A DNA stretch of 64,000 bases, from the NCBI GenBank assembly GCA_018402085.1, contig JAGYJM010000002.1, forward strand, positions 2,619,501 to 2,683,500, written 5' to 3'. Positions 26,929 to 36,800 of this stretch are shown in pieces. A model generated the notes under the pieces. The model did no database searches. It was not told where the DNA came from and saw nothing but the letters and a program-made list of their open reading frames with translations. The DNA comes from Flavobacteriales bacterium (lineage in GTDB: Bacteria > Bacteroidota > Bacteroidia > Flavobacteriales_D > Sanyastnellaceae). Within the stretch, counting starts at the first letter, position 1. Every line of letters starts with the position of its first letter. The position numbers and the translations under genes are program-made.

Positions 26929-28206
26929 ATGAACCTGATCGACGAATTGAAATGGCGAGGCATGTTGCATGACATGACGCCCGGAACTGAAGAACAACTC
27001 GCCAAAGAGCTGACGGCCGGTTATGTAGGCTTCGATCCTACGGCTGATTCACTGCATATAGGCAACTTCGTCCCGATCATGTTGCTGGTGCACTTGCAGC
27101 GCGCCGGACATAAACCTGTTGTGCTGGTAGGTGGTGCTACCGGCATGGTTGGTGATCCGAGCGGGAAAACTGCAGAGCGTCAGTTGCTCGACCTTGAGAC
27201 CATTCACCACAACCTCGAATGTCAGAAGAAGCAGCTAGAGATGTTTCTGGACTTCGACTGTGGCGAGAACAGCGCGGAGGTGGTGAACAATTACGACTGG
27301 TTCAAAGAATTCACCTTTCTTGACTTCATACGCGACGTTGGTAAGCACATCACGGTGAACTACATGATGGCCAAAGACTCCGTGAAAAAACGTCTTGAAG
27401 ATGGTATGAGCTTCACTGAGTTCACGTACCAGCTCGTACAGGGCTATGATTTTCTGCACCTCTACAGCGAAAAAAATGTCAAGTTGCAAATGGGCGGTTC
27501 AGATCAGTGGGGCAACATCACCACAGGTACCGAACTAATTCGCAAGAAAGTGTCTGGAGAAGCCTTTGCGCTGACTGCGCCGCTGATTACAAAGGCTGAC
27601 GGAAGCAAGTTTGGCAAGTCAGAAGGTGGTAATATCTGGTTGGATCCTGAGAAAACATCACCTTACAAATTCTACCAGTACTGGATCAATGCTTCAGATG
27701 AAGATGCGGCAAACTACATCCGCATCTTCACACTAATGAGTCGCAACGAGATTGAATCAGTGCTCGCACAACATGCAGAAAACCCCGGCGCACGGCACCT
27801 TCAAAAAACGCTCGCGGCGGATATCACCGTTCGTGTGCACGGCGAAGCCGGACTCGAAAATGCATTGGCGGCATCAGGCATCCTTTTCGGTAAGGCTACC
27901 CGGGAGTCGCTCGCCAAACTTTCTGCAGATGACCTTCTGAGCGTCTTCGACGGCTTACCGCAAGGCAGCATTTCACGCGCACAACTTGAGGGAGACGGCC
28001 TTGATATCATTGAAGCCCTTGCCGGAGCGACCAATTTCCTTCCTTCCAACGGTGAAGCCCGGCGCGCCTTGAAAGAAAACAGCATTCAGGTCAACAAAGA
28101 AAAAGTGGGTGCCAACAAGCGCATTTCTACCAATGACCTCATCAATGATCGCTTTGTCGTGCTGCAGCGGGGCAAGAAAAACTACTTCTTGCTGACGGTA
28201 GACTGA
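26929..28206 (+). CDS. tyrS: Tyrosyl-tRNA synthetase
   Basis: TyrS charges tRNA-Tyr. The 425-residue class I synthetase has the HIGH-type motif [13 protein letters not shown] (HIGN 43-46), the tyrosine-site segment [18 protein letters not shown] with [11 protein letters not shown], and the KMSKS-type loop KFGKS at 227-231 within [15 protein letters not shown]-terminal S4-like RNA-binding domain includes [20 protein letters not shown]. It is the bacterial (TyrRS-F-like) type with a KFGKS loop. It stands alone after murF, with its own promoter box. Confidence 0.97.
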   Translation: MNLIDELKWRGMLHDMTPGTEEQLAKELTAGYVGFDPTADSLHIGNFVPIMLLVHLQRAGHKPVVLVGGATGMVGDPSGKTAERQLLDLETIHHNLECQKKQLEMFLDFDCGENSAEVVNNYDWFKEFTFLDFIRDVGKHITVNYMMAKDSVKKRLEDGMSFTEFTYQLVQGYDFLHLYSEKNVKLQMGGSDQWGNITTGTELIRKKVSGEAFALTAPLITKADGSKFGKSEGGNIWLDPEKTSPYKFYQYWINASDEDAANYIRIFTLMSRNEIESVLAQHAENPGARHLQKTLAADITVRVHGEAGLENALAASGILFGKATRESLAKLSADDLLSVFDGLPQGSISRAQLEGDGLDIIEALAGATNFLPSNGEARRALKENSIQVNKEKVGANKRISTNDLINDRFVVLQRGKKNYFLLTVD

Positions 28207-28257
28207 TCACGAGCGCAGCCTTTGCGACTTTCTGTGCGAAGGTAAAGAGTTAGCATC

Positions 28258-28323
28258 CCGCCATTTCTGGCGGAAATGATCTATGAACAATTCAACGTTT
28301 TCTTTTCGCCGTAAAAACGGCGG
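28258..28323. repeat. Two short hairpins between tyrS and the PiT-like gene
   Basis: CCGCC-ATTTCT-GGCGG (28258-28273) and CGCCGT-AAAA-ACGGCG (28307-28322) lie between convergent genes. Neither has a T-tract. The 17 bases CGCCGTAAAAACGGCGG occur again at about 30674-30690 inside the LuxE-like gene. Confidence 0.5.
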
Positions 28324-28384
28324 ATGCGAACAACCACCTGCATACGCGGGCTGTCTTGTACTATCGTTCGAAGGGAAACCGTAT

Positions 28385-29431
28385 TTAATCCATTCCGAAG
28401 AGCACCGATATATCGCGACCTTCTACGTAATAAAGGATTATCACCAGAGTGATAGACACGATAAGACCAAGTGCTGCCTTACCGATGTCTGAGAAGATCA
28501 TGAGACCGAGTTGACGATCCGGCTTTGGCCCAAGTTGATAGCGCATAGCGATTTCACGTCCGGCCAGCAAACCAAGGAATACCCAGGTGGTACTCATTGG
28601 CATTTTCGCTTCCCATAAACCAAGCACGTTATACTTGAAGAACAGCAGTACGAGGCCGTAATAAAGGTCAATAAAGGTAGCTGAACGGATATCATCGGTA
28701 TTGGTCTTGGCTCGCACGATACCTTGAATGGCACCACCACGCTGGTAGAAGATGTAGCCAAGCATACCAACGATTACGACCAGTGCAAAAACGAACATCC
28801 ATGGTGAAAGTTCTTCGGGATTTCCGAGATAGATGAAGATATTGGCGAGGTCTTGTGTCAGCCACTGAGACCAGAGGAACCCGGTGGAGAGCCATTGCAA
28901 GACCGTCCAGAACCGGCGATTGGTCCAGAGCGACTCGCTCTGCGGCGTCATGTTTCGCTGAATGAAAATACGTTCAATCAGTTTCGCGAAGATCAGGTAG
29001 AGAAAGAGTGCCACCGAGAAAGCCAGCGCGTAGCCCAGTAATGACTTGAACAGCATACCCGGCAGCGACTTGATCGAAAAGAAAGAGAGGATGAGGAAGG
29101 TCGTGGATACGGGAATCCCGAGGCGGGTGATCAAGAGGAGGATCAGCGGTGGCAAGAGGTAGATCAATCCCAATGAGCGATCGAAGGTGCCATTATCGAT
29201 GAATTTATCGAGACGGTCAAAGGTGACATCATTACCTCCGAGAAATAAACCATTACCTGTGTAGCCCAAGACGAGCAGTACAGTCAGTATTCCACCGGCG
29301 AAAGCCCAAAGCACCCACCAGGGTTTGCGATCGTTTGATGCGAGAAAGGTTCCCAATGTTTGAATAACGTCGTTTCCGACGACTGAGTAGGCGGCGAGTG
29401 TGAACCCGACCATCATAACGAATAACTCCAT
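28385..29431 (-). CDS. PiT-superfamily (phosphate) transporter-like membrane protein
   Basis: This 348-residue protein has about nine hydrophobic segments. GNDVIQTLGTFLAS (residues 19-32) resembles the GANDVANAFGT motif of PiT transporters. IPVSTTFLILS and MPMSTTWVFLGLLAG resemble their PVSTTH motif, in which the conserved His is replaced here by Phe and Trp. The two-repeat plan of PiT is therefore present but divergent. Low-affinity ion-driven phosphate uptake is the family role, but the altered motifs leave the substrate open. An Na/Pi cotransporter is encoded 2 kb away, so phosphate traffic may be a shared theme. Confidence 0.7.
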   Translation of the reverse strand: MELFVMMVGFTLAAYSVVGNDVIQTLGTFLASNDRKPWWVLWAFAGGILTVLLVLGYTGNGLFLGGNDVTFDRLDKFIDNGTFDRSLGLIYLLPPLILLLITRLGIPVSTTFLILSFFSIKSLPGMLFKSLLGYALAFSVALFLYLIFAKLIERIFIQRNMTPQSESLWTNRRFWTVLQWLSTGFLWSQWLTQDLANIFIYLGNPEELSPWMFVFALVVIVGMLGYIFYQRGGAIQGIVRAKTNTDDIRSATFIDLYYGLVLLFFKYNVLGLWEAKMPMSTTWVFLGLLAGREIAMRYQLGPKPDRQLGLMIFSDIGKAALGLIVSITLVIILYYVEGRDISVLFGMD

Positions 29432-29515
29432 CTTCTACCTGCAATTCGTAAGGAGCCGCAAACTAGCCATGCCTTTGAAAAGTTGCAAGCGATCAATGTT
29501 AACATTGAGGTAACA

Positions 29516-29543
29516 AAAAAGGGGATGCCGTTGCGTCCCCTTC
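29516..29543 (-). terminator. Terminator-like hairpin without an intact upstream gene
   Basis: AAGGGGATGC-CGTT-GCGTCCCCTT is flanked by six A's, which give a T6 tract on the minus strand, where there is one C-A mismatch in the stem. On the plus strand the stem is fully paired with one G-U, but the following tract is weaker. Orientation is therefore probable, not certain. Confidence 0.65.
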
Positions 29544-29690
29544 TATTGTTTAGGAAATCATATGTGTTGGTTAGTCGGATTATCCGAAATCTGGAAACGT
29601 TCTAACCAGCGTTTTTATTCGATTTTCTACGGCATTACCGTCATATTCAATGACGCTGCGGAGGTGCGGATGGTTGCATGGTGGTCGGGT

Positions 29691-29765
29691 GTCGGGAGTC
29701 AGGGGTGCAGCGCATACTTGTTCTGCTTCATGCGCCCCTGGTGTGGTGGCGGCTATTGCCGCCGG
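29691..29765 (-). repeat. REP-like palindromic element, copy B
   Basis: On the minus strand CCGGCGGCAATAGCCGCC (29765-29748) is identical to 61360-61377 and continues into a shared CCACAC. The tail ATGCGCTGCAC..CTCCCGAC (29715-29691) matches copy A at 2425-2449 with two differences in 25. It has the same plan of a GC hairpin, a spacer, then the TGCGCTGC block. Confidence 0.75.
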
Positions 29766-30020
29766 TTTGTTGAAGCGCAACGCATCGACCTATGGACTCA
29801 TGGACCTATCGACGATTCGGGAAACCGGGAAACTGGGAGAATAATAAAAGCTGAATAATGAGCAATGAATAGTAAATCAGCAATTTTTTAGAGACTTGCT
29901 TGAGTAGTGTACGTTATCGAACAAGGCTCACCTCAGATGAGGAGAGCTGCCCCGCGGTTGCGGTGCTGAGAGGCTGATTGGGGTGTTTCATTAGCAGAAA
30001 GGAGAGATCAGTTAAACCTT

Positions 30021-30989
30021 CTATTCCTGCACGAGGAGATTGCATCCTCTGACATCAGAGGCATCAAAACGTCCGAGGATTTCGAAGCTGCCGTCAGCGT
30101 GGATACGTCCGAGGTCGCTGGTGGCCAGAAAGGCGCAGCTATCGACATTTGCGAGGTCAATAATATTGACGCCACCTGTGCGTCCTATGGTTACCCGGGC
30201 GAAAGGATCATCGGTGGCTCTCAACAGAATGCGCATCCAGGGCGGCGAGCTGAATTGTCCGTCCCCTTTACTGTATGCCTGGCTGAGCAGTTCGGTCATT
30301 CCATATTCGCTGTGCACCTGATCTACCATGAACGCGGCTTTGAGTTGGCGGTGCACCTCATCTCGGGTGATCTCTTTGCGCTTACCTTTCATACCTCCGG
30401 TTTCCATGATAATGAGTTCGGGAAAAGCAAATCCGTTTGATTCAGCAAAATCAAGCAAGGCATGGGTGACTCCAAGAAGAATGACCTTTCGGTTTTCAGT
30501 TTTTTTCTTTCTGAGCAAAGATTCAAGTCGTTCAAAGTCGTTGAGGAAGAACCCGGCATCCGGATCGCCGCACGCCCTGATAAGACCGGCTGTCATTTCG
30601 ATCAGTGAGGAGCCATTGCGTTCGAGGTATCCCGGCAGGAGTGCGAGGATTGTGAAGCCATCCGGCGCTTTTGCGCCGTAAAAACGGCGGAAGATCTCAA
30701 GGTACACCTTTGTATACCAGTCTTTCTCGCGCACAAAATGCCGCGAAACCTGATCACCTGTAGTGCCACTGCTAGTGAAAATGACCTCCGGCTCAAAGTT
30801 ACCGGTGACCACCTTATGCTGTTTGAAGGTCTCTATGGGCAAGAAGGGTATTTGAGCGAACTCTTGTACCTTAGACAAGCGATGGGGTAAATGCGTCAAG
30901 AACTTCGCATAAACAGGATTATTTTCCCGTTGATAGTGAAAAAGTTCGAGCGCCAGGGCCTCAAAAGCTGCTTCTGTGTCGATATTCAA
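30021..30989 (-). CDS. LuxE/PaaK-type acyl-protein synthetase-like enzyme
   Basis: The protein resembles LuxE, the ATP-dependent acyl-protein synthetase, and related AMP-forming enzymes. The N-terminal FHYQRENNPVYAKFL and IPFLPIETFKQHKV are LuxE-like, FTSSGTTGDQVSRH is the adenylate P-loop, and IIMETGGMKGKRKEITRDE and VHSEYGMTELLSQAY are the later ATP-site motifs. The frame extends upstream to ATGs at 31046 and 31067. I prefer the TTG at 30989, because the upstream part is not LuxE-like and leaves no room for the divergent lipoprotein gene's promoter. No luciferase or fatty-acid reductase is nearby, so bioluminescence is not implied. Activation of an acid for surface-lipid or glycan modification is a guess. 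Confidence 0.8.
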   Translation of the reverse strand: MNIDTEAAFEALALELFHYQRENNPVYAKFLTHLPHRLSKVQEFAQIPFLPIETFKQHKVVTGNFEPEVIFTSSGTTGDQVSRHFVREKDWYTKVYLEIFRRFYGAKAPDGFTILALLPGYLERNGSSLIEMTAGLIRACGDPDAGFFLNDFERLESLLRKKKTENRKVILLGVTHALLDFAESNGFAFPELIIMETGGMKGKRKEITRDEVHRQLKAAFMVDQVHSEYGMTELLSQAYSKGDGQFSSPPWMRILLRATDDPFARVTIGRTGGVNIIDLANVDSCAFLATSDLGRIHADGSFEILGRFDASDVRGCNLLVQE

Positions 30990-31049
30990 AAGCCGTTCTG
31001 TGTAGTGGTGACGATTCAAGCGGCAGGTTTTGACAAAAATACACATGCT

Positions 31050-31553
31050 ATGGAGGTAAGACAGCACCTGGTCATTTTAGTGGTGATGATGCTCGCTTTG
31101 AGCGCATGCCTTGAGCCGGAATCCTACCCGCCGGAGCCGCGTATTTCATTCAAGGCATTAGAGCCGAGCGGAATGCAGGCAGTGCTTCGGTTAAACTTCA
31201 CAGATGGCGATGGTGATATCGGTTTGGATCAAAACGACACCAGTGGTGTGTTTTGTCCGGATACCTGTCGCTACCACTACAACCTGTTTCTGGAATATTA
31301 CGAGTTGCAACATGGCGAATGGGTACACATCGAGCTTGATCCGGAGGCCGGTCAGGTTCCTTTTTACTACCGTGTTCCGCGAGTGGAGCCCTCAGGGCAG
31401 AATCCCGCTTTGAATGGCGAGATTAAGCTGGATATGCCGGCGTACTATCTGTTCACAGACTTTGATACGGCCCGGTTTGAGATTCAGTTGGTAGACCGAT
31501 CGTTGAATGAATCGAATATTGCGACCACCCCTCTATTTGTAAAGCCTGATTAA
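31050..31553 (+). CDS. Putative lipoprotein of unknown function
   Basis: This 167-residue protein starts at the ATG at 31050; upstream codons in the frame run into the opposite gene. The signal MEVRQHLVILVVMMLALSAC has a good lipobox, LSAC, with Cys20. The mature part begins EPESYPPEPRISFKALEPSG. It has an acidic FTDGDGDIGLDQNDTSG segment that looks like a Ca2+ loop, then beta-rich sequence ending VDRSLNESNIATTPLF. It is the DUF-like lipoprotein type common in Flavobacteria. The stop overlaps the Na/Pi gene stop on the other strand. No function is proposed. Confidence 0.82.
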   Translation: MEVRQHLVILVVMMLALSACLEPESYPPEPRISFKALEPSGMQAVLRLNFTDGDGDIGLDQNDTSGVFCPDTCRYHYNLFLEYYELQHGEWVHIELDPEAGQVPFYYRVPRVEPSGQNPALNGEIKLDMPAYYLFTDFDTARFEIQLVDRSLNESNIATTPLFVKPD

Positions 31554-33235
31554 AGATGTTCTTCGAGTCCTTCTGTGATGCTCAGGATATGGTCTGCAAT
31601 TTCTTCAAGAGCGGTGAAGGTATCCATGTAGAAGATACCGCTTTCGATAGAGTATTTTCCTTTCCCGACGTCTTTCAGGTGTTTGTGCCGAAGTAAATTG
31701 CGGTGTTCGTTGATTTCCTCTTCTTTTTTGAATGCGGGTTCTTTATTGAGTTCATCACCGATGCTTTCAACGTTACCGAGCATTATGGAGAAGGCCTCAT
31801 CGATCAGTTCGGTCATTCGCTTGAGGTTCTGACGTTGTTTAGGCACAAAATATACGCGCCTGACCTGCTTACTCTCGAGGTTCATGGCCGTTTGGAAGTA
31901 CAGGTCACCGATACGTTCGAGGTCATTGGTTGCACTTAGCAATCCGCGTACCCTTTGTGAGGTTTCATCTGACATTTCTTCCCTGGAGAGTTCAGTGAGG
32001 TAATTGGCCACTTCAACCTCGAGGCGATCAGTAATTTCTTCAGCCCTGCGCATTTCTTCAAGCACATTTGCGCGTTCAACGGGGTCAGTGCTATTAAGCA
32101 GGCGATCAAGGGATTTATTCATGCCGGCAGCGATGCGCGCAAAGCGTTTCACTTCTTTTTGCGCCTCCAGGAGAGCGAGCTCAGGTGTGCCCACCACCCC
32201 GCTTCCGATATACTCAAGCCGGAAGGTTCGTTTGACATTGCCTTGAAGAACGAGACGGCGGCTGAGTTTCAAGATATGCGGTGTGAGGCCTACCAGCAGC
32301 AGCATATTGATGACATTGAAAGAAGTGTGAAAAAGTGCGAGTGTGAGCTTCTCCGGGTTATCAATTTCAACGAAGCTGAAAGCACCCAGGAAGTCTTCAA
32401 ACCCGTTTCCGATCGTTGACAGAAACACCCCGAGGAAGGCAAACATCCAGGTGGTACCTATCAGGTTGAATAGGAAGTGTGATCGAGCCGCAGTTTTGGC
32501 ATCCGGATTGCCTACTACGGCGGCGATATTGGCAGTAAGCGTCGTGCCGATGTTTTCACCCATGACCATGGCAGCTGCAAGCTCGAGGGGCAAAATTCCG
32601 GATGACAGCAAGGTCAGCGTGAGTGCAATGGCCGCGCTTGACGATTGAAGGATGAGCGTGACTCCAATTCCGAAGAGAATAAATAAGAATCGACTCAAGA
32701 GGCCTCTATCCATGAACGAGGAAAGGAAGTCAACCAATTCAGGTTGTGCTTTCAGATTGGGTACGGAGTCTTTGAGCAAGACCAGACCAATGAGAAGGAT
32801 CGCAAATCCGATAAACGCTTCAGCGCTGTGACGCAGGCGTTGCTGCTTGAGAAACAGAAATGGCAGGGCGATGGCAACGATGGGTAGTGCGAGATCACTG
32901 ATATCAAGTTTACCCAGCGCTAATGCAACGAGCCAGGCCGTGAAGGTTGTTCCGATGTTGGCGCCCATGATCACCCCAAAAGCTTCGCGCAGACGCAAGA
33001 GGCCGGCATTTACAAAGCTCACGACCATGACCGTGGTAGCTGAAGAAGACTGCAGTACAACTGTGGTGATGAAGCCGGTGCTTACCGAGCGCCACTGGCT
33101 TTTGGTCATCGCCTCCAGGATTTTCCTCATGGAGGCACCTGCAGCTCTTTGCAAACCGTCACTCAACACTTTCATACCGAAAATGAAGAGTCCGAGCGCA
33201 CCGATAATCGTAAGTACGTCGAACAGCAGACTCAT
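31550..33235 (-). CDS. Na/Pi cotransporter family protein with PhoU-like domain
   Basis: This NptA/YjbB-type Na+-phosphate cotransporter has 561 residues. The two inverted repeats each carry the QSSSA signature: LQSSSATTVMVVSFVNAG (QSSSA 62-66) and LQSSSAAIALTLTLLSSG (196-200), with GANIGTT and GENIGTT after them. After the membrane part, about residues 345-555 are helical with charged heptads, the PhoU-like regulatory tail. In E. coli YjbB the family exports phosphate; import is known for NptA, so direction is open. The start is at 33235; no promoter box was seen. Confidence 0.92.
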   Translation of the reverse strand: MSLLFDVLTIIGALGLFIFGMKVLSDGLQRAAGASMRKILEAMTKSQWRSVSTGFITTVVLQSSSATTVMVVSFVNAGLLRLREAFGVIMGANIGTTFTAWLVALALGKLDISDLALPIVAIALPFLFLKQQRLRHSAEAFIGFAILLIGLVLLKDSVPNLKAQPELVDFLSSFMDRGLLSRFLFILFGIGVTLILQSSSAAIALTLTLLSSGILPLELAAAMVMGENIGTTLTANIAAVVGNPDAKTAARSHFLFNLIGTTWMFAFLGVFLSTIGNGFEDFLGAFSFVEIDNPEKLTLALFHTSFNVINMLLLVGLTPHILKLSRRLVLQGNVKRTFRLEYIGSGVVGTPELALLEAQKEVKRFARIAAGMNKSLDRLLNSTDPVERANVLEEMRRAEEITDRLEVEVANYLTELSREEMSDETSQRVRGLLSATNDLERIGDLYFQTAMNLESKQVRRVYFVPKQRQNLKRMTELIDEAFSIMLGNVESIGDELNKEPAFKKEEEINEHRNLLRHKHLKDVGKGKYSIESGIFYMDTFTALEEIADHILSITEGLEEHL

Positions 33236-33405
33236 GAGGGGTGGAGTTTGTGGCTAAGCAGTGTCATCGTTTTTTCAGTCGAAGGTCAAGCTCTTTTCGG
33301 ATCGCCTGAATTTGTTCTTGAAAAGAGGATGCAAGTAACGACGCCGCCGAGATATGCGAAAACAATCAGCCCGCCCTTTAGTTAATTTTTTGTTATCTTA
33401 GTATT

Positions 33406-33843
33406 ATGTTAAAGTTAATTATAGTGATTGCAGGGTTGTATCTTATGGGGTTGACCACTGCATCATCGCAAACATCCCCCGATCGATTGATCCTTGTTGA
33501 TTCTACCTTTTGCACTATCGACAGTATACCTTACACCGGCGAATATGTAGTACACTACCCCACCGGTCATGTCAAAGCCAACTACCGTTTTCTTGATGGT
33601 ACCCGGCACTTCACCAGCAGTCATTTCCACCCCAACGGGAGGCTCTATAAAATTGAGCACCATGACCACAACAAGCCCGTGGGTTTATGGCAAGAATGGG
33701 ACATAAACGGCGTCTTGCTCAGCAGTGCCACCTTTGTAAATGGAGAGCGCTCAGGTCACTGGCGCATACGACACCCGCATACCGATCTCACGTTGATCAT
33801 GGATTTCAGCAGAAACGATCTCATATCCGCCTATTACGAATAA
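33406..33843 (+). CDS. Small secreted protein with MORN-like repeats
   Basis: This 145-residue protein has a signal peptide (MLKLIIVIAGLYLMGLTTAS, cut near SSQ). The mature part reads as MORN-variant repeats: PYTGEYVVHYPTGHVKANYR, HFHPNGRLYKIEHH, PVGLWQEWDINGVLLSSATF and RSGHWRIRHPH. Such repeats usually form a small beta-sheet used for binding. A TATCTTAG stretch near 33394 is a weak promoter candidate only a few bases before the ATG. It is followed by a shared terminator and converges with the giant surface protein. Cellular role is unknown. Confidence 0.8.
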   Translation: MLKLIIVIAGLYLMGLTTASSQTSPDRLILVDSTFCTIDSIPYTGEYVVHYPTGHVKANYRFLDGTRHFTSSHFHPNGRLYKIEHHDHNKPVGLWQEWDINGVLLSSATFVNGERSGHWRIRHPHTDLTLIMDFSRNDLISAYYE

Positions 33844-33870
33844 AAAAGGGGGCGCTCACGCGCCCCCTTC
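33842..33870 (-). terminator. Bidirectional terminator, MORN-like gene and giant gene
   Basis: GGGGGCGC-TCAC-GCGCCCCC spans 33848-33867. On the minus strand six T's (33847-33842) follow it, covering the last codon of the plus-strand gene, so it ends the giant gene well. On the plus strand the tract is CTTCTCTTT, weaker. Confidence 0.85.
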
Positions 33871-33889
33871 TCTTTCTGTTTTATATCAG

Positions 33890-36800
33890 TTATGGACAAG
33901 CCGTACCAAACTGTCCGAGGAAGTCAAGAAGATCAGCAGAGTTAACAAGACCGTCTTCATTCAAATCAGCCGGGCAATCATTCGAGAATGTACAAGAGCC
34001 ATCATCTACGGTAGCAGAAGCATCGTAGTTGTCAGCATCTTCGTAAGTACATCCGAGACAGCTTACGAGGTCACAAGAACCATCGTCGTCATTTGCAGCA
34101 GGATCATAGTTACAAGCAGTAGGATCCGTACAACCGGAGATCTGCTGTGAGTTCTGAGCTCCTGGTGTGCCGTCGAACACGAAAGAACCTTGCCAGTTGT
34201 TTCCGTCTGTGTTGTCGAGAGCCGGATCAATCAGCTCAAGAGACACACATGATCCATCCGGTGAGAATGGCCACGGAGAGGCATTGCTGTACGTCACTTC
34301 ATCGATCACGTTACCGAAACCATCTTCGAGGGTGAGGGTTTCACCACCGTTGCTGAGGTTACCTGTTGCCATTTCGAATACCTGGTAACCGTTGCCGCTG
34401 TATGAGGCCGCGTTAACCGCGATGATGATGTACTCACCTGCGGCGATGGTGGCACCTGCAGGGAAGGTAAACTCAAAACCGTTTGTGAATGTGAAGCCTT
34501 CGAGGTTCACAGTAGAAGCGTCTGCATTATAAATCTCCATGAACTCCCAATCGAAGTCATCTCCTTGCACTACACATGGGTTGTAGTGAATCTCGTTGAT
34601 CACGAGGTTCGGCAGTGTAAAGTAGCAAGAACCGTCATCGTTGTCCGCTTGCGCATCATAGTTCAACGCTGTATCGTCCGTACAACCACTGTAAATACAA
34701 GATCCGTCTTCGATTCCGGCAGACGCATCATAGTTGTCTGCCTCAGGGTCCGTACATCCCGGTGTGTTACTACAGCTACCGTCGTCAATAACTGCTGCAG
34801 CATCGTAATTCAGGAAGGAATCATCTGTACAACCCCAACGCTGAATGTCATTCAGATCACGTGGCTCGAACTTCCAGTTACCGAAGCTGTAGAGGCTAGG
34901 ACCAACTACTGTGTACTGGATGCCCTCGTCTACAGGAATCACATTGATACCGTAGTCGTCAACCAGCGCGAGACCTGACCCGTCATCAATAGACCACTCG
35001 CCGAAGCCGACGTCGCCGTTCTGAACGATACCTGTCGTTTCGAGAAGTACACCTTCCCACTGCTCGTCATTCATTGCTGAAGTTGAAAGGACTTCAGTCG
35101 CAGGGAGCGGGTTGCCGCTGGTAAGAACGGAGATCAGTGCCGCCGGGCTGATGATGGTGTTACCGAAGTCTTCGATAACTGTACCTGTAACATCCACCTC
35201 ATCACCGAGTGACACGCCAGTACCTTCTACCCAGATACCTGAGAAAGGACCTGTACCATCCTGGATGGTGAACACACCTTCACCCGGGTAAATGGCAGTT
35301 ACGATACCTGAGGTGGTTACAAACTCACCAACGGTATTCGAGTTGCCACTTCCATCAACATCCGACTGGATTTCGAAGATCGTGTACGAGGTAGATGGTG
35401 GCAGTGTTGAGTTCACAGCACCAGGTGTACCATCGTTCACGAAAGACGCCTGCCAGTTTTCAGGCAGTGAGTTATCAAGTGCAGGGTCAATCAGCTCAAG
35501 GCTTGCGCAGTTGCCGTCAGGCGATGTTGGCCATGGCGAAGCATCATCAAACGGAACTGCATCTACCACGTTACCGAATGCATCGCTAAGCTCGAGTGTC
35601 TCGCCATTGTTGCTCAGTCCGCCACTCAACCACTGGAATACCTGATAGCCGTTTCCGGTGTATGAAGTAGAGTCATATGCCACGATGATATACTCACCGG
35701 CTGCAATGGTGGTTCCAGGCCAGAATGTGAAGTCAATACCCTGAGAGATAACGTAACCTGAAATATCTACTGAAGTAGCTTCAGCGTTATAGATCTCAAA
35801 GAACTCCCATTGAGAATCATCGCCCTGATCCGTACAAGGATTGTAGTGAATCTCATTGAGTACGAGGTTTGGCAGTGTGAAATAACAAGAGCTATCGTCG
35901 ATCGTCGCCTGTGGGTCGTAGTTCAAAGCAGTGTCGTCTGTACAACCGCTGTACTCGCAAGAACCATCGTCAGCATCTGCCGCGGGGTCGAAGTTGTCCG
36001 CTTCTGAATCTGTGCATCCGAGGGTGTTTCCGCAGTTACCGTCATCGATTACAGCATCCGGATCAAAGTTGAGGAAGTTGCTGTCTGTACAACCCCACTT
36101 GCGGATATCCTGAGCGTTATCGCGCGGTTCTATTTTGAAATTACCGAACGAGAAGTAGAGCGGACCGGTTACGGTGTAGGTATCACCCACAACTAAGGGG
36201 GTTACTGCTACGCCATTCAGGTCATCAACACGTACATCTCCGGTGAGGTCATCTACGATCCACTCTCCAAATCCTGCATCGCCGTTAGAAACGTCTCCGG
36301 TTGTTTCAACCAAAACACCTTCCCACTGCTCGTCATTGATGGCGAATGTACCGAGTACTTCCGGTGCAGGAAGCGCATTGCCCTGGGTATTGACTGTGAT
36401 CACTGCTTGAGCGATGATGGTGAGGTCAAACCACTCGAGTACCGTACCCTGAACAGTGATCTGATCACCCTCAGCTACTCCGTCGCCTTCTACCCAAATA
36501 CCTGAGTGTGCGCCGGTGCCATCTTGCAAAGAGAAGAGCGTGCTACCGGCAAATGTTCCGGTCACAATACCCGATACTTCTACTACGTTTCCGGTATCAA
36601 GTGAGCCGCCTTCAGCGTCAACATTCGACTGAATAGAAACGATCGTAGTTGCTGTAGGTGCTGCGTCACAAGGGTGCGAGCTAACCGCCAATCCTGGTGT
36701 TCCGTTGATCGGACAAGAGGTCTGCCAGTTACCATAGAAGGTATTGTCAGAAGTGAGGTCAATCAGCTCCAGAGAGTAGCCTTCACCATCAGCGCCGATT

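Larger units (their letters stand above)
29432..30020. other. 589-base gap with terminator, repeat and possible gene remnant
   Basis: No intact gene is visible. On the minus strand a short frame (29780-29580) ends with an ordinary-looking tail, RSVIEYDGNAVEN then FPDFG and stop. It is followed 37 bases later by a terminator, as if it were the 3' end of a gene. Its upstream part is palindromic repeat B. The stretch 29928-29975 has small hairpins, CCTCA-GA-TGAGG and CCGCGG-type. The plus-strand frame 29562-29858 runs through the repeat and looks accidental. Confidence 0.45.

Noticed and set aside
28283-28492. Plus-strand frame of 69 codons
   Set aside because: It runs through two hairpins and overlaps the end of the PiT-like gene on the other strand by over 100 bases. 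It has no domain or signal.
29562-29858. Plus-strand frame of 98 codons in the repeat-rich gap
   Set aside because: It crosses palindromic element B and is Cys/Trp/Arg-heavy in a way typical of repeat-derived frames.
29925-29990. GCTGAGAGGCTGATTGGGG-like stretch suggesting a TPP riboswitch
   Set aside because: The ACCTGAT and CGUAGGGAA cores are missing, and no thiamine gene is downstream on either strand.
30021-30989. Bioluminescence gene
   Set aside because: Only the LuxE-type fold is present. No luxA, luxB, luxC or luxD is nearby, and this fold has wider roles.
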